Shown here piece after piece: positions 43,709 through 51,341 of a stretch of DNA of 64,000 nucleotides. The translations under genes were made by a program, and so were the position numbers. Source of the DNA: Fructobacillus parabroussonetiae (GTDB lineage: Bacteria > Bacillota > Bacilli > Lactobacillales > Lactobacillaceae); the NCBI RefSeq assembly GCF_018437265.1, contig NZ_JAAMFL010000010.1, positions 34,529 through 98,528 of the forward strand, in the 5' to 3' direction. Below the pieces are notes generated by a model. That model worked only from the letters and a program-made list of their open reading frames with translations. It was not told the DNA's origin and did not search any database. How positions within the stretch are numbered: the first letter of the stretch is position 1; every line of letters begins with the position of its first letter.

Positions 43709-44671
43709 ATGAGCAAAAACGAAGAACAATATTTAGACTTGGCCCGTCGGATTTTAGACGAGGGACATGAAAAGGGTGACCGTACCGGCACCGGGACTTA
43801 CTCAATCTTTGGAACGCAAATGCGTTTTGATCTTTCGGAAGGTTTCCCAATGCTGACCACTAAAAAGGTCTTCTTCAAGCTGATCAAGTCCGAACTACTC
43901 TGGTTCCTACGTGGCGATAACAACATCCGCTTTTTGCTCCAACACAACAACCACATTTGGGATGAATGGGCCTTTCAACAGTGGATTGAATCGGACGAAT
44001 ATGATGGTCCGGACATGACCGACTTTGGCCTCCGTTCCGAAAAAGACCCCGTATTCAAGGAAGAGTACCTGAAGCAAAAGGATCGTTTTGTTCAATTGAT
44101 CTTGGAAGACGATGACTTCATGGAAAAGTTTGGTTACATTGGCGAAGTCTACGGGAAGCTTTGGCGCTCGTGGGCCTCGGTTAAACCAGGCGGTCAAGAA
44201 GTTGACCAAATTACGAACCTGATTGAACAAATCAAAACAAACCCGAACTCTCGCCGACTGATCTTAACGGCTTGGAATGCGGAAACAACGCCACAGGCTC
44301 CTCTTCCTTCCTGCCACGTCCTGTCGCAGTTTTATGTAGCAGATGGCAAGTTGTCGGCACAACTCTACCAGCGTTCCGGCGACTTTTTCCTTGGCGTTCC
44401 CTTTAACATCGCCTCCTACTCTCTTTTGATTCACATGATTGCCGCGCAAACTGGTCTAGAGGTTGGTGACTTTGTTCATACGATTGGCGATACACACATC
44501 TACAAGAACCACGTTGATCAGGTCGAAGAACAGTTGTCACGACCAATGCACCCACTGCCAAAACTCTGGCTCAATCCGGAAGTGACGTCCATTTTCGATT
44601 ACACGATGGATGATATTAAGCTGGTCGATTATGAATCCGAACCAGCCATTAAGGCACCCGTTGCCGTTTAA
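43709..44671 (+). CDS. thyA: thymidylate synthase
   Basis: Methylates dUMP to dTMP with methylene-THF. 320 residues, the long Lactobacillus-type form with the extra central segment. It has [18 protein letters not shown] at the N-terminus, the catalytic cysteine in [13 protein letters not shown], and [22 protein letters not shown] precedes the ATG by seven bases. Followed by a perfect hairpin terminator. Confidence 0.98.
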   Translation: MSKNEEQYLDLARRILDEGHEKGDRTGTGTYSIFGTQMRFDLSEGFPMLTTKKVFFKLIKSELLWFLRGDNNIRFLLQHNNHIWDEWAFQQWIESDEYDGPDMTDFGLRSEKDPVFKEEYLKQKDRFVQLILEDDDFMEKFGYIGEVYGKLWRSWASVKPGGQEVDQITNLIEQIKTNPNSRRLILTAWNAETTPQAPLPSCHVLSQFYVADGKLSAQLYQRSGDFFLGVPFNIASYSLLIHMIAAQTGLEVGDFVHTIGDTHIYKNHVDQVEEQLSRPMHPLPKLWLNPEVTSIFDYTMDDIKLVDYESEPAIKAPVAV

Positions 44672-44678
44672 CCAACTA

Positions 44679-44710
44679 AAAAAGTCGATCACAATTGTGA
44701 TCGACTTTTT
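44679..44710. terminator. bidirectional terminator after thyA
   Basis: A fully symmetric 32-base palindrome (arm AAAAAGTCGATCACAA) ending in T5. Confidence 0.9.
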
Positions 44711-44745
44711 CTTTTTTCTCGAGAACCCAAGGCGCTCAACAAAAT

Positions 44746-46233
44746 TTAGTCATGCTTCTTCGTTACGAAGAATGCCAACGTTGCAAGACCTGCAGAAACC
44801 GTTAGTGCGATTCCAAAAGTCTTGGCTGCTTGTTGACCGGTGTTTGGTAGTGCCAAAGCAGAGGATGCTTGCTTAGCAGCTGGCTGACTATTCGAACTTG
44901 ACTGCTGCTTCGTCTGATTCGTTGCCGAATGATTATCGGCATTTGAAGCAGACGCTGCTGGCGTGTTGTTGCTGCCATTGTTGGCTGGCGTGTCATTGCC
45001 ACCGTTGTTTGATGGTGTGTTGTTAACACCGTTTGAGCTATCCGAACCACTGTCGGTATACAAAACGTTGACCGTTTCATCTTGCTCATTCTCATCATCA
45101 TTCAGCGTTTGTTTTTTAGCCGCAATGGATGAAACAGCTTGACCATTAACTTTTGGATTCGTGTAACGGTTATCAATCTTTTCTGGCACCGTAACGGCAG
45201 CTAATTCGCTTTGAGAAGCATCATCTGCCACCCAATCGCCCTTCGTCACTTGACCAGTAAAGTCGTTGGTCGTCACATCACGGTGGTAAGAAACTGTCTG
45301 CACCGTCGGATTCTGTCCTGAAATCGTCTTTCCATCGGCATCTTGATAGTTAATTGTCCGCTTAACGGTCTTGTGCTGCGTGGTCGTTTGGGTCTTTGAC
45401 TTGTAGTTGATGGTGAACTGATCAGTAGCACCTACACCAAGCCAAGAGCTTCCATAAACATTAACTGAACTGTTATCAACTAGATGATTAATAATCTGAT
45501 TACCATCAATGTTTAAGAAAGGCGTATCAGTATACAAATTATCACCATAGATGACATTGCTATTAAAGAAGTAGTGGTCACCCTCCAACTCAGAACCGTT
45601 ATTATATGTTTGACCATTAGCAGTCGTTAGCGGTTGACCATTCATCGTTGTCTGGGCAGTTGTCGAATCAAAGGAAACCTGGCTACTTGTTAATCCTAAT
45701 TGATAAACAATTCCGTTCAACCAGGAATAACCACCAAGATGTGCCTTTGCCTGTTCATTACCCCAGGTCGTTGACGGATCATTATTCACAACGTTATTAA
45801 TCACATTGCTATCCGTATCATCTTGGGCATAAGCACTCCAATAGACCTTTTTAACACCATTTTCTGTCTTCACAACAGCCTGGCGATGTAAGATGGCATC
45901 CTTGTTAATATGTTGATATTGCTGTCCATCCACATTAACCGTCACATCTAAAGGAAAGTGTAATGTGAAAAGGACAGAAGGAATACCACCCGTGTTATTT
46001 TCATCATAAACGCCATCAGCAGGATAACTATTCGCATTAATATAATAATTATACGTATCATCCGCGTGTGCAACGATTGTGTTATTCGAAAATAGTTGGC
46101 TAGTCTGTGGCAAACTAGCAGCAGCGCCCATCAATGCGAAAGAGGCCACTGACAGAATCACCCAATTCTTCTTAACCTTGTGTAAAATACGGTGCTCACG
46201 AACTTCTTCATAACGTGCTAAACGAGTTGACAT
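44746..46233 (-). CDS. LPXTG-anchored surface protein with MucBP-like domain
   Basis: A 495-residue secreted wall protein. The long N-terminal signal (HKVKKNWVILSVASFALMGAA) is of the degenerate KxYKxGKxW type with likely cleavage after VAHA. Residues about 60-260 are a beta-rich domain with no family I recognise. Residues about 275-380 resemble a mucin-binding MucBP/Mub-B2 repeat (RTINYQDADGKTISG). A Ser/Asn/Thr-rich linker (395-455) leads to the sortase motif LPNTG at 462-466, a hydrophobic stretch and KKHD. AAGGAGG precedes the ATG. The central part is more AT-rich than the neighbouring genes. A role in adhesion is inferred. Confidence 0.85.
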   Translation of the reverse strand: MSTRLARYEEVREHRILHKVKKNWVILSVASFALMGAAASLPQTSQLFSNNTIVAHADDTYNYYINANSYPADGVYDENNTGGIPSVLFTLHFPLDVTVNVDGQQYQHINKDAILHRQAVVKTENGVKKVYWSAYAQDDTDSNVINNVVNNDPSTTWGNEQAKAHLGGYSWLNGIVYQLGLTSSQVSFDSTTAQTTMNGQPLTTANGQTYNNGSELEGDHYFFNSNVIYGDNLYTDTPFLNIDGNQIINHLVDNSSVNVYGSSWLGVGATDQFTINYKSKTQTTTQHKTVKRTINYQDADGKTISGQNPTVQTVSYHRDVTTNDFTGQVTKGDWVADDASQSELAAVTVPEKIDNRYTNPKVNGQAVSSIAAKKQTLNDDENEQDETVNVLYTDSGSDSSNGVNNTPSNNGGNDTPANNGSNNTPAASASNADNHSATNQTKQQSSSNSQPAAKQASSALALPNTGQQAAKTFGIALTVSAGLATLAFFVTKKHD

Positions 46234-46661
46234 GTTGTGAACCTCCTTAAATAATTTTTACTTAAAAACTTCGAAATAATCAGAACATTTCTAATTAACT
46301 TCTCTACATTTATATTATGAGACCTTTTCGAAAGTTTTTCAAGTGTTTCAATTACATTTCTTACTTAAATAAAAAAGAGTTCCATAAATCGTTTAAAATT
46401 TAAAGCATTCCCAGTATCAACGTTTCCGTTACTAGTCGATTCGTGATTTGGAAAATTTCAATTTACTATTATTTTGAGTAATATTCATAGGCATTCGATA
46501 CCCTACTTTCTTACGTTATTTAGAAAATAGAACTTAGTGTTTCAGCCATCACCTTCTTGCCTATCAAAAAAAGCCACCGTCCTCACTGTGACTTATATAT
46601 CAGAACACAAAACGAATTCTTTTTTCAAACACACTCAACATATCAGCCCAACTTTAAAAAA
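46234..46661. other. AT-rich intergenic region with one degenerate terminator
   Basis: 428 bases without a supportable gene. It contains the upstream region of the surface protein gene and, at 46566-46597, a hairpin (minus-strand GTCAC...GTGGC, T7) that can end transcription of the XRE gene. Its AAAAAGCCACCGTCC core is repeated at 47607-47621, in the terminator of the putative antitoxin RNA. Confidence 0.6.
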
Positions 46662-47489
46662 CTAATTTGCCGAACCTTCATTATCATCTGAATCGTTTTT
46701 TCCAAGCTGTTCTTTAATTCCCTCCGTCAAGCCGCCATTGTTAACACGAAAACCAGAAACGTGCTTCTTTTTCTTAATTTTTTTAACTTCTAAGCCGTGA
46801 ACTTGATCTTGAAATGTCCCCTTTTCGTTCAAGTAGTCATCCCAAGATTGAAGATCGTTTTTCGTTAACTGATTAACCGAATTGCCAGGAACAATCCGCG
46901 CGACTTTTACATAAGATCCCTTATGAATAACCATGACGTATGGATCTTGATAACCAGTGTTCACACCTGTCATTAAACTCAGCTTCCACCACTCGGTTCC
47001 CATTAAATTATCAGCAAACCATGCGGTCCACTTACCATTTCTGGTCCGCATGGATTTTTCAATCACAGCATCTGATGGCATCTTTGTATAAGCTGTTTGA
47101 TAGGATAAAAAAGGATTCATTCTATCAATAGTATCGACTCCGTTCGTGTAGCCAAAAGTCAGCAGAGCAACCCACAAGAAAAAGGCACAAATAATTGTTG
47201 ATAAAATAACGGTTGTTTTCTTATACCACTTCTTCTTCTTACGATCACCATCCACTCGATTAGCAATCGTGTCATCTTTTTTTGTCATTTGCTCTTCTCC
47301 AAACACTAGTTTTTCGAAAGAGAGGCCAAAAAGCTGACTCAGTTCACGCAAGACATCCAAACTCGGATAATTCTTACCACGCTCCCAGGTCGATACCGTC
47401 TGCCGGCTGACATGGACTTTGTCCGCTAGTTCTTGCTGGGTTAAGGAATGTTCTTCGCGTAATCGTTTAATATCTGCTTCGAAACTCAT
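46662..47489 (-). CDS. XRE-family regulator with membrane anchor
   Basis: 275 residues. Residues 1-60 form a Cro/C1 helix-turn-helix (LTQQELADKVHVSRQTVSTWERGKNYPS region). After a charged linker, a single membrane helix follows (TTVILSTIICAFFLWVALLTF, about 90-110). The C-terminal part is probably outside the membrane and has no recognised domain. Such one-piece membrane regulators are common next to surface or stress genes. AAAGAGATG near the start gives a plausible ribosome-binding site. Target genes are unknown; the surface protein gene downstream on the same strand is a candidate. Confidence 0.85.
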   Translation of the reverse strand: MSFEADIKRLREEHSLTQQELADKVHVSRQTVSTWERGKNYPSLDVLRELSQLFGLSFEKLVFGEEQMTKKDDTIANRVDGDRKKKKWYKKTTVILSTIICAFFLWVALLTFGYTNGVDTIDRMNPFLSYQTAYTKMPSDAVIEKSMRTRNGKWTAWFADNLMGTEWWKLSLMTGVNTGYQDPYVMVIHKGSYVKVARIVPGNSVNQLTKNDLQSWDDYLNEKGTFQDQVHGLEVKKIKKKKHVSGFRVNNGGLTEGIKEQLGKNDSDDNEGSAN

Positions 47490-47602
47490 CTCTTTCTCCT
47501 ACCATTAAAGTCATTTTGCACTCTTAATACTAGCAAGAAAGACTAGCCATTGAAAAGCAAGCAGGACTAGCATCGCCGATTTTATTCTTTTAAGGAAGTG
47601 AA

Positions 47603-47670
47603 AAAGAAAAAGCCACCGTCCCCACGGTGGCTTTTCGGAAAGGATGAATCCATTCACTCATTACTATAGC
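47603..47670 (-). ncRNA. putative antisense antitoxin RNA of a type I toxin-antitoxin locus
   Basis: Inferred RNA of about 65-70 bases. A minus-strand extended -10 TGtTAAAAT (TAAAAT at plus 47677-47682) would start it near 47670. A strong terminator (AAAAGCCACCGT, loop CCCC, ACGGTGGCTTTT, plus 47608-47635, T-rich on the minus strand) ends it. In between lies the complement of repeat copy 1 (47636-47669), which resembles the toxin RBS/start region (47800-47837). The RNA could therefore pair with the toxin mRNA in trans over its Shine-Dalgarno and first codons. Confidence 0.6.
47636..47669 (+). repeat. copy 1 of an imperfect repeat of the toxin translation start
   Basis: The sequence begins CGGAAAGGATGAATCC and ends TCATTACTATAG (47658-47669). 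Copy 2 at 47800-47837 begins CGGGAAAGGAGGATTC and ends with the identical 12-mer (47826-47837). Copy 2 holds the toxin ribosome-binding site and ATG; copy 1 has no ORF. Confidence 0.85.
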
Positions 47671-47815
47671 AACGTTATTTTAACACGAAATCAATTCAGA
47701 TAAGCAAAATCATTTCAGTTTATTTGTAAGGAGAATAATGACTCACTACGTATAACTATTTTGAAGTAAAACGCCTTTTACGGCACTGGAGTTAGGTGCC
47801 GGGAAAGGAGGATTC

Positions 47816-47932
47816 ATGACAGCATTCATTACTATAGTACTCGATTTGCTCCAAAGCCTAGCAATCCAACTACTCGTTGCCTTGCTACTAGCTCAAGTCG
47901 AGAAGTGGTTGTCGAACAATAAGGATGACTAA
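47816..47932 (+). CDS. 38-residue hydrophobic peptide, putative type I toxin
   Basis: A small ORF: MTAFITIVLD at the start, a long hydrophobic helix to about residue 27, and a polar tail EKWLSNNKDD. This is the architecture of membrane-acting type I toxins (Fst/Lpt or holin-like). AAAGGAGG lies five bases before the ATG, a very strong site. The 5' region can form GGCAC/GTGCC (47782-47800 region). A five-codon ORF with its own AAGGAG lies upstream (47738-47755, MTHYV). A terminator follows at 47941. The divergent antisense RNA at 47603-47670 supports the toxin call. Confidence 0.65.
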   Translation: MTAFITIVLDLLQSLAIQLLVALLLAQVEKWLSNNKDD

Positions 47933-47940
47933 CCACACAC

Positions 47941-47969
47941 GCCTCGCCTCCCCAGCGGGGCTTTCTTTT
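47941..47969 (+). terminator. terminator of the small toxin gene
   Basis: GCCTCGC (47941-47947), seven-base loop CTCCCCA, GCGGGGC (47955-47961), then TTTCTTTT. Confidence 0.8.
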
Positions 47970-47975
47970 AAAAAT

Positions 47976-48005
47976 AAAAACCCTCTACCCTAGTAGAAGG
48001 TTTTT
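47976..48005 (-). terminator. tRNA-Glu terminator
   Basis: AAAAACCCTCTAC (47976-47988) pairs with GTAGAAGGTTTTT (47993-48005), T-rich on the minus strand just after the tRNA. Confidence 0.8.
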
Positions 48006-48009
48006 CATA

Positions 48010-48081
48010 TAGCCCCAGAGGGAGTCGAACCCTCGACTTCGGCCTGAGAAGCCGACGTCTTAACCACTTGACCATAGGGCC
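48010..48081 (-). tRNA. tRNA-Glu (CUC)
   Basis: 72 bases. Acceptor GGCCCTA/TGGGGCT with a G1-U72 pair, anticodon stem TCGGC/GCCGA around loop TTCTCAG (anticodon CTC), T arm GAGGG-TTCGACT-CCCTC, discriminator A. It decodes GAG; a UUC isoacceptor must exist elsewhere. Confidence 0.92.
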
Positions 48082-48254
48082 ATCAAATTAGCACTACATT
48101 AGTTTACTAGATTCTATTGAGTCGGTCAAGATTGCAGGGACGAATTGAGAAAATATTTTACAAAGCCTTCCCATATGACTTTGCCATTCGAAAAACAAAA
48201 TCCTAAGAAAAAGGAAAAATCCCCTCAGCCATCCTCTTAATTACACTCTTCACG

Positions 48255-48260
48255 TATAAT
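48255..48260 (+). promoter_or_regulatory. possible -10 of the ABC exporter operon
   Basis: TATAAT 55 bases before the ATP-binding gene; no good -35 at the right distance. Nothing else recognised in 48082-48314. Confidence 0.4.
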
Positions 48261-48314
48261 GATGGTAAATGGGTATAAGATGCATCCCCTCAATTGTAAT
48301 AAAGGAGCAGCACA

Positions 48315-49211
48315 ATGATTACAGTTTCACACCTGAACAAGACATTTGGCGACCATCAAGCTGTTGATGATTTGTCTTTTTCGATTGAAAAAGGCGAAGT
48401 CCTCGGTTTAATTGGACAAAACGGCGCGGGTAAAACCACGACTTTTCGCATGATCTTGGACTTCATCGCAGCCGATTCCGGCGCCATAACTTGGGATGGC
48501 CAACCAATTTCAGAAGCACAACGAAGCCAAATTGGCTTTCTGCCAGAGGAACGTGGCCTTTACCAAAAAGAGTCGATTGAAGAACAAGTCCTCTATCTTG
48601 CCGCTCTTCACGGCATGGACAAGCAGGCGGCCAAGGAAGCACTGAACGATTGGATGAATAAGCTCCAAGTCGTGGGGCAAGCCAGTGATCTGGTTCAGAC
48701 TTTGTCAAAGGGAAATGCCCAAAAAGTCCAAATGATTTTAGCCCTCATTTTCAAGCCAACCTTCATTATTTTAGACGAGCCCTTTTCCGGCTTGGATCCA
48801 GTCAACGCCGGTATCTTCATGGACACAATCAAAGAATTGAAGAAGCAAGGTGCCATGATCATCTTCTCCTCTCACAACATGGATAACGTGACCGAAATCT
48901 CGGATCACCTCGTGATGTTGAAGAAGGGCCGGACCGTTCTTCAAGGTGAAGTCCAAGCCATCCGGGAGTCCTTTGGTCGCACACGCTTGTACGTGGAGGC
49001 ACCGAACTATTCAGCTGCCGATTACGCCGGCATGAAGGGCGTTGAGCGCGTTGAGCAGCAGGGTGCTGGCTTCCGACTTTATTTGCAAGACGAAGAAGCC
49101 GGTCATGCCATTTTTGATGAAGTGACCAAAGATGGCTATATTCCAGCCTTCTCCCAACAACCACCAACTCTAGCTGAAATTTTCAAAACGGAGGTCATGG
49201 CCCATGAATAA
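48315..49211 (+). CDS. ABC transporter ATP-binding protein (NatA-like)
   Basis: 298 residues. Walker A GQNGAGKTTTFRMIL, Q-loop GFLPEERGLYQKESI, signature LSKGNAQKV, Walker B FIILDEPFSGLDPVN and switch His in FSSHNMD. The LPEERGLY Q-loop and LSKGN signature are typical of the NatA group of exporters. The C-terminal 80 residues are the usual accessory domain. GGAG site before the ATG. It overlaps the permease start by eight bases. Confidence 0.92.
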   Translation: MITVSHLNKTFGDHQAVDDLSFSIEKGEVLGLIGQNGAGKTTTFRMILDFIAADSGAITWDGQPISEAQRSQIGFLPEERGLYQKESIEEQVLYLAALHGMDKQAAKEALNDWMNKLQVVGQASDLVQTLSKGNAQKVQMILALIFKPTFIILDEPFSGLDPVNAGIFMDTIKELKKQGAMIIFSSHNMDNVTEISDHLVMLKKGRTVLQGEVQAIRESFGRTRLYVEAPNYSAADYAGMKGVERVEQQGAGFRLYLQDEEAGHAIFDEVTKDGYIPAFSQQPPTLAEIFKTEVMAHE

Positions 49212-50445
49212 ACAGATTCCACTTGTTGCTAAGCACACCTATTTGAGTCGGATCAAGAAAAAGTCCTTCTGGTGGCTACTCGTCGCCCCCTTCGCCCCTG
49301 TCCTTGTTGGCCTCGTGGTGGGACTTGCCGTTTCTTACTTTTCTTCTGACAAAACTGCCAATATCGCGGTGATTGCCCCAGCCGAAACCCGGCAGGCAAT
49401 CAAGCAAGAACAAAAAGACCTCAAGTTACAAGTCAACGATCAAGTCGATGAAAAAGCCGCCAAGAAATCCTTGGAAAAAGAAGACATTGACGCCGTTTTG
49501 ATTGTCAAGAACGATCAAGGTACACTGCTGACACAACCAAAGTCCGAAGAGGTTGATACCAGTAAGTTAAAGAGCTTTTTGAGCAGCTTGGCCCTGTCCG
49601 AAAAAGCAGCCAAGTACAAGCTAACGCAGGCCGAAGTCGCGGACTTGAAGAGCCCCTTCCAGTTAACCTCAAAAGTTCAAGACAAGAATCAAAGTAAGGA
49701 TTCCGAGGCTGCTGATACTGTTAAGCAGATGCTGACGATGGCCATCGGCGTTCTGGTCTTCATCATTGTCTCGATTTACGCCTCCATCATTGGAAACGAA
49801 ATCGCCAATGAGAAGTCCTCTCGTATCATGGAGACGCTCTTAGCCGCATCCTCAGCTAAGGCACAGTACTACGGTAAGATTATCGGGGTCGCCGCCCTTT
49901 TGCTCACACAGATTAGTATCTACGTGATTGCTGGTGGTGCCGCCGCACTTCTATCGGCCAATGCCTCCTGGGCCAAAGTCGTCGCGCCTTACCTTTCGGC
50001 TTTGACACCAGGCTTCTGGTTCTTTACGCTCGCCCTAATTATTGTGGCCACCGCTTCCTATTTGGTTATTGCGGCCATCGCGGCTTCATTAGTCAACGAT
50101 CAGAGCCAGATTGCACAGGCCATGACGCCCGTTTCCATGCTGTCCTTGATTCCTTACGTTGTTGCCCTTTCAAGCTCCGCAACATCTGGTAGCAACACCT
50201 TTGTCAAAGTCTTGTCCTACATCCCCCTGATGGGCCAGTCAATCATGCCAAGTCAGCTAGCAAACCATTATGCTAGCTGGTGGCAGGCCAGCCTCTCGCT
50301 GATTCTTGCCATTGCTGGTTTGATTTTCTTACTCCACTTCGGTTTGCGCCTCTACAAAAAGAACGTGCTCTCCTATTCAGATGAAAACATCACCAAGCAA
50401 TTAATCGCGTCCATCACACCAAAACGTTTCCGTACTAAGAAATAA
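49204..50445 (+). CDS. ABC transporter permease (NatB/ABC-2 type)
   Basis: 413 residues. One N-terminal helix (WWLLVAPFAPVLVGLVVGLAV), a large extracytoplasmic domain (about 45-185), then five to six helices with the conserved NEKSSRIMETLLAASSAKAQYYGK segment after the first. This ABC2_membrane_3 layout matches NatB, the Na+ export permease; other substrates (peptides, antimicrobials) are possible. Coupled to the ATPase gene by an eight-base overlap. Confidence 0.9.
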   Translation: MNKQIPLVAKHTYLSRIKKKSFWWLLVAPFAPVLVGLVVGLAVSYFSSDKTANIAVIAPAETRQAIKQEQKDLKLQVNDQVDEKAAKKSLEKEDIDAVLIVKNDQGTLLTQPKSEEVDTSKLKSFLSSLALSEKAAKYKLTQAEVADLKSPFQLTSKVQDKNQSKDSEAADTVKQMLTMAIGVLVFIIVSIYASIIGNEIANEKSSRIMETLLAASSAKAQYYGKIIGVAALLLTQISIYVIAGGAAALLSANASWAKVVAPYLSALTPGFWFFTLALIIVATASYLVIAAIAASLVNDQSQIAQAMTPVSMLSLIPYVVALSSSATSGSNTFVKVLSYIPLMGQSIMPSQLANHYASWWQASLSLILAIAGLIFLLHFGLRLYKKNVLSYSDENITKQLIASITPKRFRTKK

Positions 50446-50463
50446 TGGCGCTCAAAAAACATT

Positions 50464-50503
50464 AAAAAGAGGAGCAAACCTTTCGGTTTGCTCCTCTTTT
50501 TTT
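50464..50503. terminator. bidirectional terminator between the exporter and opuA
   Basis: A 17-bp stem (arm AAAAAGAGGAGCAAACC), loop TTTC, T7. Confidence 0.9.
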
Positions 50504-50513
50504 ATTCAATCAA

Positions 50514-51338
50514 TTACTTAAACCAAGCATTCACTTGACTCTTGTGTGAACTAATCCAGTCATCAGCAGCCTGTTGAGCAGACTTACCATTTTGGATTTC
50601 CAACATGACGGACTGCATGTCATCTTGGCTCCAGTGGAAGTTCTTCATGACTTTGTAAACGTCTGGGTTGGTTGACTTCAAGTTCTTACGAACAACCGTA
50701 TTAATCGATTCTTCTCCACCCATCGTCTTCTTTGGATCATCCAAGAACTTCAAGTGGTACTTGTTAAACATCCAGTGTGGCGTCCAACCAGTCACAACGA
50801 TTGGTTGCTTTGCCTTATAGGCCTTATCCAAGGCAGCAGGCATGGCACCAGATGACGAAGCCGTTAGCTTCCAACCATTCAAGTTGGAGTAAGTATCAAT
50901 CGTCTTCTGAGCGGCGGTCATCACACCGGCACCCGCTTCGATTCCGACGATTTCCTTGTTGGCTTGATTGTTCAAGTCCTCAATCGAGTTAACGTCCATG
51001 TAGTCCGGCACAACTAGTCCCAAACGAACACCCGTCAAGTTCTTACCAAGAACATCGACTTGGTTCTTATACTTTTGGTACATGGCCTTGTGAGTATTTG
51101 GCAACCAAGCAGAAACTGTTCCATCAATTTGCTTGTTGGCAACAGACTGCCAGTTCACCGCATTATCCAAAGGTGTCGTCGTCACGTTGTAACCGTGTTG
51201 ACGCATGGCTTCAGCCAACACATTGGTCGAGGCAACTTCGGAATCCCATTCAACGTATCCCAGGGTGACTTTTTTACCCGATTCCTTCGCTGCTGTAAAA
51301 GTCCCAACGACACCAGAGATGGCGAAGATGGCAACCAT
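50514..51338 (-). CDS. OpuA glycine betaine-binding domain, separated from the permease by an in-frame TAG
   Basis: 274 residues. After a short hydrophobic stretch (VAIFAISGVVGTF) comes a type II betaine-binding domain: LGYVEWDSEVASTNV, aromatic-cage candidates in VSAWLPNTH and VVTGWTPHWMF, and a C-terminal ADDWISSH. It has no proper signal peptide or lipobox. In Lactococcus and relatives this domain is the C-terminal half of a fused OpuABC protein. Here the permease frame runs into it after only a TAG and a GTA codon. Only a weak AGG precedes the ATG, so it is made by reinitiation or stop-codon readthrough, or not at all. Confidence 0.85.
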   Translation of the reverse strand: MVAIFAISGVVGTFTAAKESGKKVTLGYVEWDSEVASTNVLAEAMRQHGYNVTTTPLDNAVNWQSVANKQIDGTVSAWLPNTHKAMYQKYKNQVDVLGKNLTGVRLGLVVPDYMDVNSIEDLNNQANKEIVGIEAGAGVMTAAQKTIDTYSNLNGWKLTASSSGAMPAALDKAYKAKQPIVVTGWTPHWMFNKYHLKFLDDPKKTMGGEESINTVVRKNLKSTNPDVYKVMKNFHWSQDDMQSVMLEIQNGKSAQQAADDWISSHKSQVNAWFK

Positions 51339-51341
51339 TAC

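Noticed and set aside
47816..47969. Fst-type convergent toxin-antitoxin arrangement
   Set aside because: The repeat and antisense promoter lie upstream of the toxin, not downstream across a shared terminator, so the locus is divergent.
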